Assembly (NCBI GenBank): GCA_036346225.1
Contig: JARFIW010001491.1
Coordinates: 3,100,001-3,164,000, forward strand
From: Platerodrilus igneus
Taxonomy: Eukaryota > Arthropoda > Insecta > Coleoptera > Lycidae
Direction: 5' to 3'
Length of the DNA: 64,000 nucleotides
The position numbers and the translations under genes were made by a program. Under the pieces are notes generated by a model. The model was given only the letters and a program-made list of their open reading frames with translations. It did not search any database and was not told the origin of the DNA. Positions 9,700-19,829 of the stretch are shown here, in pieces (position 1 is the first letter of the stretch; the number at the start of each line of letters is the position of its first letter).

Positions 9700-10147
9700 T
9701 GTGTTACCGTGGACAAAACCTCCCTAATTCTATACTGCCTTAGTATACTTCGTACTATTTACATCTAACGGAATTAATCAGAATGCATTTTTCAAATCTA
9801 GCTTACTAAAAACCTTTTTCCCACTAATTTTATACAACAAATTGTCTATCGATTATGGTTGTTCATATTGGGCTCTTGTTATCATGTTTAGCTTTCTAAC
9901 ATCTAAACAAAATTCTTATATCTAACTTATTACTAGGCTTGGGCAGAACAACTATCGGATTTATGAAAGTGGTCGTCGCCGGTTCTATTATTCCATTTTC
10001 TAACATATATTTTCTTTTTGTCTTTACTTTATCCCTCATACTGTACGGAATTGGATACACTTTCGTGTAAAATCCATTTTCGTCAGTTATTTCAAGCTTG
10101 TGTTCATAGTTTGTTGCAACTCTTAGTTCCCCATTAAATAACCTTAC
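9700..10147 (-). pseudogene. pol: Gypsy B reverse transcriptase fragment (duplication unit 1)
   Basis: Reading leftward: KLEITDENGFYTKVYPIPYS, then a YMLENGIIEPATTTFINPIV block, then after a frameshift DNLLYKISGKKVFSKLDLKNAF and LIPLDVNSTKYT. These are the N-terminal fingers/palm blocks of a Ty3/Gypsy RT. The YxDD catalytic block is not present. The open frame at 9896-10153 covers only the first part. The region 9863-10147 is nearly identical to 12621-12906. Confidence 0.8.
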
Positions 10148-10148
10148 C

Positions 10149-10533
10149 ACCACATTTTGAAATCCTGCTACATCACCCTAAATGTCTGGATTATTCCCAT
10201 TAACTCCATTCTTGAATTTTGGAGACTTTCCGTCTGTCTCAGACCCACTTCTACTATTTCATCCCTTGGTTCCAATACACCTGTCACTAAATTTTCCTCG
10301 ATCACCTTGACACTATCATCCACTTAGATCCTTACCTCATCTGTAAATACACCCCAGCTACTTTGTATCGTCTCTTTTATCCCTTCAATTCTTGCTTCCA
10401 TGTTGTTCATTCGTTCTTTAACTTCTGTCTGAGATTCCTTTAACTGTACCTTAGATTCCTTTACCTCAGCTTTAAACCCCATCAAAAACTTCATAATGTC
10501 CTGCTAAATCTCCAATTCTTCGTGTTCGTTCAT
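10149..10533 (-). pseudogene. gag: Gypsy B gag start (unit 1)
   Basis: On the minus strand an ATG at 10533 gives MNEHEELEI and then a TAG. After it comes a coiled-coil region, MKFLMGFKAEVKESKVQL followed by KESQTEVKERMNNMEARI, rich in K, E and heptad-like hydrophobics. A charged coiled-coil N-terminus is usual for this type of insect Gypsy Gag. The same early stop is present in unit 2, so it arose before the duplication. A second stop follows near TDEVRI. The downstream part (higher-numbered Gag residues) is deleted in this unit. Confidence 0.7.
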
Positions 10534-10990
10534 TTTTCTTTCAGTCGGTGTCTACGTCACTATCAGTCCCGTGTTCTGCAATCATTATCCCTGGCTCTAT
10601 ATATTCTTGTATTCGTCATCCCTGCTTACTTGCTTTTTCAATCTCTATTTCCTGGTGAGCCCTACGTTCAAACTCAACAACATATTACTTTCCTGATCTA
10701 GTTACTAACTTGTCTGTAAAACTGCTAGATTACCCAACCAAACAACAATCCCTTGACTCCTTTTAAAACCGTAACAAAAACCTACGTTCAAATCACTTCC
10801 TCTTTGTCAAATCGAGTCCCACACTTGCGACGCCACTTATATACAAATTTTCACCACATAAATCAACACAATATTAAGTTATCTGAAAATTCCTTTTTAC
10901 TGCTTCACCCGCCACACATTCCCTTTAATGCGTCACAAAATACAAATCTATAGTATCTACAACAAAAAAGTCATAAACAATTTAAGTTAA
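10534..10990 (-). mobile_element. Gypsy B leader and LTR (unit 1)
   Basis: Immediately upstream (higher coordinates) of the gag ATG. A matching copy is at 14667-15120 and a diverged one at 2019-2358. I cannot fix the outer LTR boundary because no second LTR of this copy is present. No primer site of the Lys type was recognised. Confidence 0.6.
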
Positions 10991-10999
10991 TAGGGATCA

Positions 11000-11210
11000 C
11001 TAGGCGCCTTGTATCTAGAGATGGAGTCGAGTTCCAGCTTTACTCTGCTCGGCTCGAAATCAAGCTGTTTCAACCCGAGTCAACAATATTTTTTCTATGC
11101 AAGCTTTGAGTCCAGCTTCAACCTGATCAGTCCGAGTCAAGCTTGCCAGTTCTTGGAATCGAATTCTTCAAGCCTGCTCGTTTAGCTGTTGAAGAAATTA
11201 TATGATCTGA
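11000..11210. repeat. GAGTC/GAGCTTG-rich repeat
   Basis: Degenerate repeated words such as gagtcgag, gctcggctcg, aacccgagtcaa and gagtcaagcttg, also at 15140-15320. It resembles the imperfect GAGTCGAGCT-type repeats common in insect non-autonomous elements. I could not find its ends. Confidence 0.35.
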
Positions 11211-11267
11211 AAAATTTTGATCTCACCAAAATTTAAAGTTTTCAATTTTGGTTCCTAAAATCATGTA

Positions 11268-11735
11268 CGAAACGTGTTTTTTAAGTAAGGGCCGTTTGAA
11301 ACTAAAACCTAACAAAAACAATTTTCAAAAACCAAATGTATTTTCAGGTTCGACATACATTTCTCTATTTTGCAACATAGCTGCCAAGTTTGTTTAAACA
11401 CTTATCGTACCTTACAACTAGATTTTGAATACCCTCTTCATAGAAACTTGCCGTCTGCTGTGGTCCTCCGTTAGAGTTTAGAGACCCAACGAGAGCACAG
11501 TTTCTTAAAGTTTAACTTTTCAGAAACAATCTTGTACAGCACTGATCTCAACACTTCAGAAAAGTCCTTTAAAAGAGTGCGTATAGTGAAGCATCAGTTC
11601 TCAAGAATTTTCGCTTCAACTGAAACCACTATATCGTCTGTGATCACAGTTGGGCACAAGCACTCGTTGCGGCACGCCCGCCATCTATTAATGTATAATA
11701 CAACAAAATGGTCTTTCTTTAAAAAACACGCCTCA
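11268..11735 (-). mobile_element. Internally deleted mariner (unit 1)
   Basis: A 468-bp element with inverted ends: CGAAACGTGTTTTTTAAGTA on the left and, reversed, TGAGGCGTGTTTTTTAAAGA on the right. TA dinucleotides (11266-11267 and 11736-11737) fit mariner target duplication. On the minus strand a helix-turn-helix part reads VITDDIVVSVEAKI and, after one stop, CFTIRTLLKDF with SVLYKIVSEKLNFKKLCSRW. It then jumps straight to the mariner C-terminus FYEEGIQNLVVRYDKCLNKL. The whole DDD catalytic core is missing, so only the ends and parts of both termini remain. Confidence 0.85.
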
Positions 11736-11939
11736 TATATACAAAATGGTGTAATTCTTTTGCTTATTTCCAGACTAAAAATTCATATAATCATAGGTCC
11801 GCAAACGTTTCGTTACTGGTTTACAGAGTATTGAAATTTTAAGATTTTTAATTTTTAATAGCTTCTGCAGTTGCACTGTAGCGTATACATCATCGGGCAT
11901 GTCAAATGGTTTTGTGAGAATCTACACTACAGTATAATA

Positions 11940-12615
11940 TTTTTTCGGGGGTCATGCCTCCTTTTCTTCCTTGAACTTTTTTGCGGTGCACAGCTTGCAG
12001 ATTTTAAAATACGACATGAATTTTCTGTTTTCTTTAGAAACTGTTTGGTCTTTTAGTCTCTTGCAGTTTTCGTACATGCTAGAATACAACGCTGCATTTC
12101 CCGAAAATAAGACCGTATCGTAAACGGGATTCAAAACGACATAATTCATTTTTACTAAAAATTTAAAAAATGTTTCACGAGTTACACAAATCTAATTACA
12201 AAGCAGGTTGACGATAATTTATTGGGTTGTAAATTAATGTAAGCCACCCAGTCGAGTTGGTGGTTCAACGATAGGTCTAAAAATGTAGTCGTTTGAGGTA
12301 TGTTTAAAAATAATTTATTCAGAGGATTCTGACCAAGGTTATAAGGTTTAAAAAATATAGCTGATCTTGAAGAATTTATAACCAAGTTATTCATTATACA
12401 CCAGTCCTGACCGTAGGTAATATCATATGCTGTATTGCGGTTTAAAATTTGTATTGTAGAAACATTCTAACGTAGTCTGATGTCATCAAAAAATAATGCA
12501 CAGTTTGCAAAAGTGATAGAAGAAATTAGATCATTAATATTAATTAAAATAAAATGGGTTCCAAAACAGACTCTTGGGGCATTCCAAATTTTACATACAA
12601 CAATAAAATAAAATT
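11940..12615 (-). pseudogene. LINE reverse transcriptase, C-terminal part (unit 1)
   Basis: Reading leftward from about 12590: GMPQESVLEPILF, the LINE GVPQGSVLGPLLF block. After a frameshift comes INDLISSITFANCALFFDD, where FFDD stands for the usual F/YADD catalytic motif. Then follow a thumb-domain segment (NNLVINSSRSAIFFKPYNLG, FLDLSLNHQLDWVAYINLQP and LSSTCFVIRFV) and the C-terminal NYVVLNPVYDTVLFSGNAAL block. This is the RT of a jockey/CR1-like non-LTR element, distinct from LINE G below. Several stops and frameshifts are present. Two of the pieces are open at 12182-12394 and 11952-12149. Confidence 0.78.
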
Positions 12616-12620
12616 AATGC

Positions 12621-12906
12621 TTCATATTGGGCTCTTGTTATCATGTTTAGCTTTCTAACATCTAAACAAAATTCTTATATCTAACTTATTACTAGGCTTG
12701 GGCAGAACAACTATCGGATTTATGAAAGTGGTCGTCGCCGGTTCTATTATTCCATTTTCTAACATATATTTTCTTTTTGTCTTTACTTTATCCCTCATAC
12801 TGTACGGAATTGGATACACTTTCGTGTAAAATCCATTTTCGTCAGTTATTTCAAGCTTGTGTTCATAGTTTGTTGCAACTATTAGTTCCCCATTAAATAA
12901 CCTTAC
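12621..12906 (-). pseudogene. pol: Gypsy B RT N-terminal fragment (unit 2)
   Basis: Nearly identical to 9863-10147: the ENGFYTKVYPIPYS and NGIIEPATTTFINPIV blocks of a Gypsy RT on the minus strand. It is truncated at 12621 by the duplication boundary. Confidence 0.8.
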
Positions 12907-13430
12907 ATGTTTATTTATTATCTAACATAATCTACCTTTTATATTTTCATCGTCAACCCCTGTATGTGCCTTATTAAAAACTTTCACAAGCAAATTACCT
13001 TACATAATCACATCTTGGCCTATCAAACTACTGTTCTCTAACTTCTCAGTATCAATATCTCTTTGTCTACCTGTAATAGCCATTCCTAAACCCGTACTAT
13101 TCTTAATGTCACTTCTAATATCCTTCTGGCCCTTATTAAAATCAATTCCTAAACTCATGCTACTTTTATTCCCAACCCTATTAAATCCCTGTCTAAATCC
13201 ATTAACCATTTCTGATCCTATATTGTGCCTATTATCCAGTTGTGTTTTATAATCAACAATATCTGCAAGCTCCTATCCCTGCCATCAAATTTTATTCTAA
13301 ACCCTTCTATTGCATCCATTCTGATTGAAAAATCTAGCGATAACCCTTTTGCTATTAAAAACTCTGCACCCCTAGTTTTAATCCGCCTATTGAAATTGGT
13401 ACGCAAATCATCTCGTCAATAACCGATATC
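12907..13430 (-). pseudogene. pol: Gypsy B protease-RT linker
   Basis: On the minus strand two open stretches (13218-13406 and 13000-13209) contain GAEFLIAKGLSLDFSIRMDA and then a G/N/Q-rich part with repeats of a GFxxxxNR...GIDFNKGQKDI type, ending SSLIGQDVIM. The first looks like the C-terminal part of protease. The second is a low-complexity spacer before RT. Confidence 0.6.
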
Positions 13431-13479
13431 TTTTTCTTCATAGCTGACCATAAACTTATTCTTTTTATCATACAAATCT

Positions 13480-13640
13480 TCCATTTTAACACCTCAGTAT
13501 GTTAAATTACAATTTCACCTTTTACTAACGACAGCTCGGACCCACTATCAATTAACCCAACATAAAGACATCTATGAAAATTCAAATTTACAAACAAGCT
13601 TCTTTTTCTTTCACCCGTTTCTTCTAACAATGAATGTACA
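13480..13640 (-). pseudogene. pol: Gypsy B aspartic protease active site
   Basis: On the minus strand the reading LNFHRCLYVGLIDSGSELSL contains the retroviral-type protease triad DSG (here DSGS), followed by VKGEIVI and a stop. This matches the expected position between Gag and RT. The domain is short and broken. Confidence 0.7.
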
Positions 13641-13689
13641 AAACTAATACTACTAGTTGTACCCAACTCAACTAATTCTAAATCTAATC

Positions 13690-14034
13690 CTAAACTAACA
13701 AACTTTTTGACAATTGGAGTTTGTTTAACCCTGAGGACTCCTCGTGTACCTCTGCAAATTCAACCCTATTCCCAGTTTCCCTATTCATGCCTGTCGTCGT
13801 CATGTGTCTCACTACTTGACGGTGTTCTCTTGGGATTGCATCTCGCTTCCTGCGATAACCGTTTTGCTCAGTCTTTATATGTTCCCTACCGTAATTGTGG
13901 TGTCCTTGTTGAAATTCATTTTTATTAAAATGTTGTTCCCAGTTTCCTAGGTCATTTCTAGTCCAGTTCTGATTTTGGTGCAGGTTCTCTTGATACTGAT
14001 GTCTGTGTTCACTGTTTTGATAAATGTTGTGCAT
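13690..14034 (-). pseudogene. gag: Gypsy B Gag C-terminal region
   Basis: A 114-codon minus-strand frame rich in N, Q, H, R and E (MHNIYQNSEHRHQYQENLHQ, then NRETGNRVEFAEVHEESSGL). It lies between the Gag coiled-coil (14280-14666) and the protease. No CCHC knuckle is visible. It is probably the nucleic-acid-binding tail or the Gag-Pol junction. The position is solid; the function is inferred. Confidence 0.55.
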
Positions 14035-14279
14035 TTTTTTGGCACGTACTCGTAAATTAGCTCCTATTTTTTGAAGCCGTACCCATTCTGGCTGTTTTGC
14101 ACAACTTCGTTCAACTTGTCAAGATTGGCTGTTCATCACGTCTCCCCTCAAATTTTGGTAAGGTGTCTCGTCCGTTTTTGCAGTGTCCTAAGTCGAATGT
14201 ACCGATACGCCCCCCTTCTAATACTGTCACCTGTTCCCTGATCTCACGTAAACTACCTTCAACATTTTCTAATTTTCCT

Positions 14280-14666
14280 CCACCACATTTTGAAATCCTG
14301 CTACATCACCCTAAATGTCTGGATTATTCCCATTAACTCCATTCTTGAATTTTGGAGACTTTCCGTCTGTCTCAGACCCACTTCTACTATTTCATCCCTT
14401 GGTTCCAATACACCTATCACTAAATTTTCCTCGATCACCTTGACACTATCATCCACTTACATCCTTACCTCATCTGTAAATACACCCCAACTACTTTGTA
14501 TCGTCTCTTTTATCCCTTCAATTCTTGCTTCCATGTTGTTCATTCGTTCTTTAACTTCTGTCTGAGATTCCTTTAACTGTACCTTAGATTCCTTTACCTC
14601 AGCTTTAAACCCCATCAAAAACTTCATAATGTCCTGCTAAATCTCCAATTTTTCGTGTTCGTTCAT
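14280..14666 (-). pseudogene. gag: Gypsy B gag start (unit 2)
   Basis: Same as unit 1: ATG at 14666, MNEHEKLEI, then the shared TAG, then a coiled-coil with KESQTEVKERMNNMEARI. It differs from unit 1 by single bases. Confidence 0.7.
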
Positions 14667-15120
14667 TTTTCTTTCAGTCGGTGTCTACGTCACTATCAGT
14701 CCCGTGTTCTGCAATCACTATCTCTGGCTCTATATATTCTTGTATTCGTCATACCTGCTTACCTGCTTTTTCAATCTCTATTTCCTGGTGAGCCCTACGT
14801 TCAAACTCAACAACATATTACTTTCCTGATCTAGTTAATAACTTGTCTGTAAACTGCTAGATTACCCAACCAAACAACAATCCCTTGACTCCTTTTAAAA
14901 CCGTAACAAAACCTACGTTCAAATCACTTCCTCTTTGTCAAATCAGGTCCCACACTTGCGACGCCACTTATATACAAATTTTCACCACATAAATCAACAC
15001 AATATTAAGTTATCTGAAAATCCCTTTTTACTGCTTCACCTGCCACACATTCCCTTTAATGCGTCACAAAATACAAATCTATAGTATCTACAACAAAAAA
15101 GTCATAAACAATTTAAGTTA
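14667..15120 (-). mobile_element. Gypsy B leader and LTR (unit 2)
   Basis: Copy of 10534-10990. Its outer edge is not resolved. Confidence 0.6.
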
Positions 15121-15398
15121 ATAGGGATCACTAGGCGCCTTGTATCTAGAGATGGAGTCGAGTTCCAGCTTTACTCTGCTCGGCTCGAAATCAAGCTGTT
15201 TCAACCCGAGTCAACAATATTTTTTCTATGCAAGCTTTGAGTCCAGCTTCAACCTGATCAGTCCGAGTCAAGCTTGCCAGTTCTTGGAATCGAATTCTTC
15301 AAGCCTGCTCGTTTAGCTGTTGAAGAAATTATATGATCTGAAAAATTTTGATCTCACCAAAATTTAAAGTTTTCAATTTTGGTTCCTAAAATCATGTA

Positions 15399-15868
15399 CG
15401 AAACGTGTTTTTAAGTAAGGGCCGTTTGAAACTAAAAACCTAACAAAAAACAATTTTCAAAAACCAAATGTATTTTCAGGTTCGACATACATTTCTCTAT
15501 TTTGCAACATAGCTGCCAAGTTTGTTTAAACACTTATCGTACCTTACAACTAGATTTTGAATACCCTCTTCATAGAAACTTGCCGTCTGCTGTGGTCCTC
15601 CGTTAGGAGTTTAGAGACCCAACGAGAGCACAGTTTCTTAAAGTTTAACTTTTCAGAAACAATCTTGTACAGCACTGATCTCAACACTTCAGAAAAGTCC
15701 TTTAAAAGAGTGCGTATAGTGAAGCATCAGTTCTCAAGAATTTTCGCTTCAACTGAAACCACTATATCGTCTGTGATCACAGTTGGGCACAAGCACTCGT
15801 TGCGGCACGCCCGCCATCTATTAATGTATAATACAACAAAATGGTCTTTCTTTAAAAAACACGCCTCA
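15399..15868 (-). mobile_element. Internally deleted mariner (unit 2)
   Basis: Second copy of the 11268-11735 element with the same deletion breakpoints, the same inverted ends and TA flanks at 15397-15398 and 15869-15870. The deletion therefore predates the segmental duplication. Confidence 0.85.
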
Positions 15869-16072
15869 TATATACAAAATGGTGTAATTCTTTTGCTTAT
15901 TTCCAGACTAAAAATTCATATAATCATAGGTCCGCAAACGTTTCGTTACTGGTTTACAGAGTATTGAAATTTTAAGATTTTTATTTTTTAATAGCTTCTG
16001 CAGTTGCACTGTAGCGTATACATCATCGGGCATGTCAAATGGTTTTGTGAGAATCTACACTACAGTATAATA

Positions 16073-16669
16073 TTTTTTCGGGGGTCATGCCTCCTTTTCT
16101 TCCTTGAACTTTTTTGCGGTGCACAGCTTGCAGATTTTAAAATACGACATGAATTTTCTGTTTTCTTTAGAAACTGTTTGGTCTTTTAGTCTCTTGCAGT
16201 TTTCGTACATGCTAGAATACAACGCTGCATTTCCCGAAAATAAGACCGTATCGTAAACGGGATTCAAAACGACATAATTCATTTTTACTAAAAATTTAAA
16301 AAATGTTTCACGAGTTACACAAATCTAATTACAAAGCAGGTTGACGATAATTTATTAGGTTGTAAATTAATGTAAGCCACCCAGTCGAGTTGGTGGTTCA
16401 ACGATAGGTCTAAAAATGTAGTCGTTTGAGGTATGTTTAAAAATAATTTATTCAGAGGATTCTGACCAAGGTTATAAGGTTTAAAAAATATAGCTGATCT
16501 TGAAGAATTTATAACCAAGTTATTCATTATACACCAGTCCTGACCGTAGGTAATATCATTTGCTGTATTGCGGTTTAAAATTTGTATTGTAGAAACATTC
16601 TAACGTAGTCTGATGTCATCAAAAAATAATGCACAGTTTGCAAAAGTGACAGAAGAAATTAGATCATTA
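16073..16669 (-). pseudogene. LINE RT C-terminal part (unit 2)
   Basis: Copy of the unit-1 LINE fragment: thumb and C-terminal blocks at 16315-16527 and 16085-16282 on the minus strand. Its upstream part (GMPQESVLEP) is replaced by the satellite at 16670. Confidence 0.75.
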
Positions 16670-16812
16670 CATATCGATACGTATCGATACATATCGATAC
16701 ATATCGATACGTATCGATACATATCGAGTATCGATATATCGATATTTATTTTTCGCTGTATCGGGGGGGTCGATACGGGGGTCGTATCGATACGTATCGA
16801 TATATCGATACG
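16670..16812. repeat. TATCGATA-type 10-bp satellite
   Basis: About 70 bp of near-perfect repeats of the ten-base unit TATCGATACG/TATCGATACA. After a G-rich break (tcgggggggtcgatacgggg) there is a shorter second block with TATCGATATATCGATACG. Each unit holds the palindrome ATCGAT. In Drosophila, TATCGATA is the DREF site and clustered CGATA binds BEAF-32. Whether this means anything here is unknown. Confidence 0.85.
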
Positions 16813-17838
16813 CCGACCCAGCCCTAATTATAGCCTAACGAAGCAACTTAGTAAAGTAAACTTCTGATTTAAAGAAGAAAAGCGCCAAATACATTTTTTT
16901 GAGCAAAACCCAAACTGTAATGGACTTGAACTTTTATATTTGTTACATAAATTTATTCTTAACTAAAATTTCGCCTAATTTAGAAAGCGTAGATAGTAAT
17001 GAAATCGATCGAAAGTGATTTGCCTAATATGCGTACTTTATGAAGTGCGTACACCAATTGCATGCCATAGTTTCCAAATATACAATTGACGAGGTCAGCA
17101 AACATTTAAAATATTAGTCAGAAGAACGGGTAGTAAAAGGGCCGGAATACTATCCTTAACCAGTCCCGCATTTAGCTATTTGTTGCTTTTTTTTAATAAT
17201 AATGTAACTACTCTACCTTATAGGCGGCAGAGCCTCTATAAATTATGAAGGGTTCCTGTCTAAGGTTTAAGCCCAGGGTAAAGAAGATGGAAAATGGCTC
17301 TGAGTATAAAAGGGCCCTCTAAAGAGATCTTCCAGCCAGCTAAGCTCCTTCAATTTAGGGCAGAGCTATGATCTAGGGTCGTAGGATGGTATACGATAAT
17401 AAAATAATTTTTAATGGACGCCGCCGTATCTTAATAATAGCTATAACGAGAAACAATCCGAAGATAAGATACGGAAATCTTCGAAAAAAAATCTCCTTAA
17501 CAAGCAAAACATAGAAATATAATACTTACTTGTGACTCTGCAAACTGGAATTGGAACGACGATTTCGTACTATCTGACAATTTAATCACCTCAACAAGAT
17601 TTGTAGAACTAGGGCACATTAGAGCCTAGTTACTTTATCACAAAAAATTAATTCGAAAAAGATTAACTAGTTAAGATTATCCCTCAAAAAATTTTACCAA
17701 TACAATATCAATAACCTTTCCTTCTACACTACAAAAATTTTATAAATTTGGTTGCTTGCTTTTATAAAAAAATTATTGTTGACTTCAATGAAAGAATCTT
17801 TTAGAACAGCTTAGGGTACTTTCTATTGGTTTAAAGAA
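16813..17838. other. Mostly unassigned; one TATA-like promoter motif
   Basis: No coding potential recognised. At about 17307-17317 there is GAGTATAAAAGGGCCC, a good TATA-box context, followed about 30 bp later by a G/C-richer stretch. It could be the promoter of an unrecognised LTR. No paired copy exists in the window. Confidence 0.3.
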
Positions 17839-17871
<33 letters not shown>

Positions 17872-17872
17872 T
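17839..17872. repeat. (TA)n microsatellite, left of LTR F1
   Basis: A simple (AT)n run directly abutting the TGCTGTGATAAGG start of element F1. Confidence 0.9.
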
Positions 17873-19786
17873 TGCTGTGATAAGGGGTTGTTTAAGGGTG
17901 CACGTTATAGTAAAGGTCGTTCAGGAATGAGTAATTAGAATAGGCAGCAGAAAACTGCACTTATTTAAGGAAATAATTAAGAAATAGACATAGTTTGTAG
18001 ATAGTAAGTAGTCAACACCCTGTATATAAAGTAGAAATAGTTTTTGGGCGACGCAGGTAAACATAGGAAGACGCATAGTTGGCGTAGGAATGAGAAATAC
18101 ATGTATTAAGTAGATAGTAAATATTAAATACCCTGTAGATAAAGTTTAGTTAATTTAGGTAAAACAAATAAGGATATTTTTCAGTGGAAGCACGCGTATA
18201 TTTAGAAATAAAGGATAAAGTGTAATTAGACACGCATTAAGAAAAGAGTTCCAGACGATTAAATTAATACGGATATAGAAATAGAGTTTCAGGTAGTTAA
18301 TATAAATGCGTACAAAGATCTAACCATTTTGATAAGAGAAATGATTAAAATTGCGTGAATCGCATGTAAACATGAAAATTTAAAGTCGAGTTGCATCAGT
18401 TTGTTTATGGAAAAGCAAGTAATCTATCAAAATACAGCATGTTGATAATGAAAGACAGCTGCGGGCAGGTTGTGATTATGGGAAAGCGTGGAGCATTGCA
18501 TCAGAAACTGCTCTAAAAGCAATTATTTGATTGGTCAGAAACAAGCGACGAGTTCTAGACCATACCCACGGATGGAGTGGGAATTTGAGATTATATTAGC
18601 AAGCACCTTGATAAGAAAGTCAGTTTTGAACTCGACAAAGGCCGAAATGCGGTGCCACTAAAAAAAGTAATACGTAATAATTATAAAAGTGAAATAAAAA
18701 TGAGTGCGAAAATGAAGATTATAATTACCGTTTAAACGTAAGTACGTTTTTAATGAATTTATTGTAAACTAAGACATAAAAATAATAGGGTTTCGAGGTC
18801 TGAGGGAAATAGACCATGATTCTGATGTTAAGGAAAAAATACAGTAATACAATTTAGATGTCCAGGGGAAAAGAAGAATAATACAATTTTGAAGTACAGG
18901 GATGAAACAAACTACAATTTTAAGTCTGGGGCAAGAATGATAAAAGTCTAAGTTTGAAGAATTGAAATAAATTGGGGTGTATAATTTAATGGTGGTGGTC
19001 CATAGTGCAATGGCAATAATTTGAATGGAATCCAGAATTGGGGAAGATCACTTTTATTGGAAGCGTTGATGTGAAAAAGATAAAACCAAGTCAGATTTTT
19101 AGTTATAAGACATTTGTTTTTCTACATAAATTTTTATTTTATTTTTAATATTGAATTTGCTAAATATTATATGCTTGTGAAGAAGTCAACAAAAGAGGTT
19201 GCATACGTATAGAATGAGCAAAATGATAACAGGTTTAGAATATTCTACACTTTGTTGGTAAAGATAATAAGTTTTTTTGGTGACTTTGGGTTTTTGAGTA
19301 CATAAATGAAATTTATAAGGTTAACTGATTTAAAAATGTATTACAAATAATTTCAAAAGCTGTACATAACATATTGGTGTCATTATATAAAATCGAAATT
19401 TACTGAATTTTATAATTCCAAATTAATGCTAGCCGAGGTCATAAGGTTTAAATAGTACAAAGGCGGAGCCACAAGTTGAATAGGAAATTGATAACACGCA
19501 AGGCGGTAACGTATCGAATTTTGCCATTGGTAGATAAAGTTGTTTAAAGATAAAGTCCAGCTGGAGGAGGAGATAATTACAATTAATAGTGAATATTACA
19601 ATGGTGGTCCAATAATTTAGAGTACGTAGAAAATCAATAAGGCGCACAACGAAGGGGATCAAGAATTCCAGTTCATAGTAATAAATATAACAGCCAGAAG
19701 TAAGGGGCGAGGAAATTACGCGAATAGTATAGCAATAAATATGGTCGCCCGAAGTAAGGGGCACGACAATTTAGAGAGTAGCATAG

Positions 19787-19788
<2 letters not shown>
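17873..19788 (+). mobile_element. LTR-like element F, copy 1
   Basis: Begins TGCTGTGATAAGGGG and ends CATAGCA, so TG...CA with an inverted TGCTRTG/CATAGCA terminus. It is homologous over its length to 52485-54179. A TATA-like TTATATTAG near 18590 lies 30 bases before TCAGT at 18620-18624, the usual arthropod initiator. No ORF is conserved between the copies. The best reading is a solo LTR of about 1.9 kb. A long non-coding DNA element is the alternative. The minus-strand ORF at 19429-19764 is not conserved in copy 2. Confidence 0.65.

Positions 19789-19823
<35 letters not shown>
19789..19823. repeat. (TA)n microsatellite, right of LTR F1
   Basis: The (AT)n run resumes directly after CATAGCA, so F1 sits inside one microsatellite or the target duplication has expanded. 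Confidence 0.9.

Positions 19824-19829
<6 letters not shown>

Larger units (their letters stand above)
9863..12620. repeat. Segmental tandem duplication, unit 1
   Basis: Contains, in plus-strand order, Gypsy B RT, gag start, LTR/leader, a MITE-like stretch, a deleted mariner and a LINE RT fragment. 9863-10147 pairs with 12621-12906, and 10149-12536 pairs with 14281-16669; pairing is nearly base for base. Unit 1 lacks the 1.37 kb that lies at 12907-14280 in unit 2. Unit 2 immediately follows unit 1. The high identity across several unrelated elements shows the segment was duplicated as a block. Confidence 0.88.
12621..16669. repeat. Segmental tandem duplication, unit 2
   Basis: Second, longer unit. 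It carries the same components as unit 1 plus 12907-14280 (protease linker, protease and Gag C-terminus of Gypsy B). It ends where the LINE fragment runs into a TATCGATA satellite at 16670. Confidence 0.88.

Noticed and set aside
13690..14034. Plus-strand ORFs at 13707-13950
   Set aside because: Antisense to the Gypsy B Gag C-terminal region, which fits the element order. The plus frames lack any motif.
16670..16812. CRISPR-like array
   Set aside because: Ten-base tandem units without spacers, in eukaryotic DNA. It is a simple satellite.
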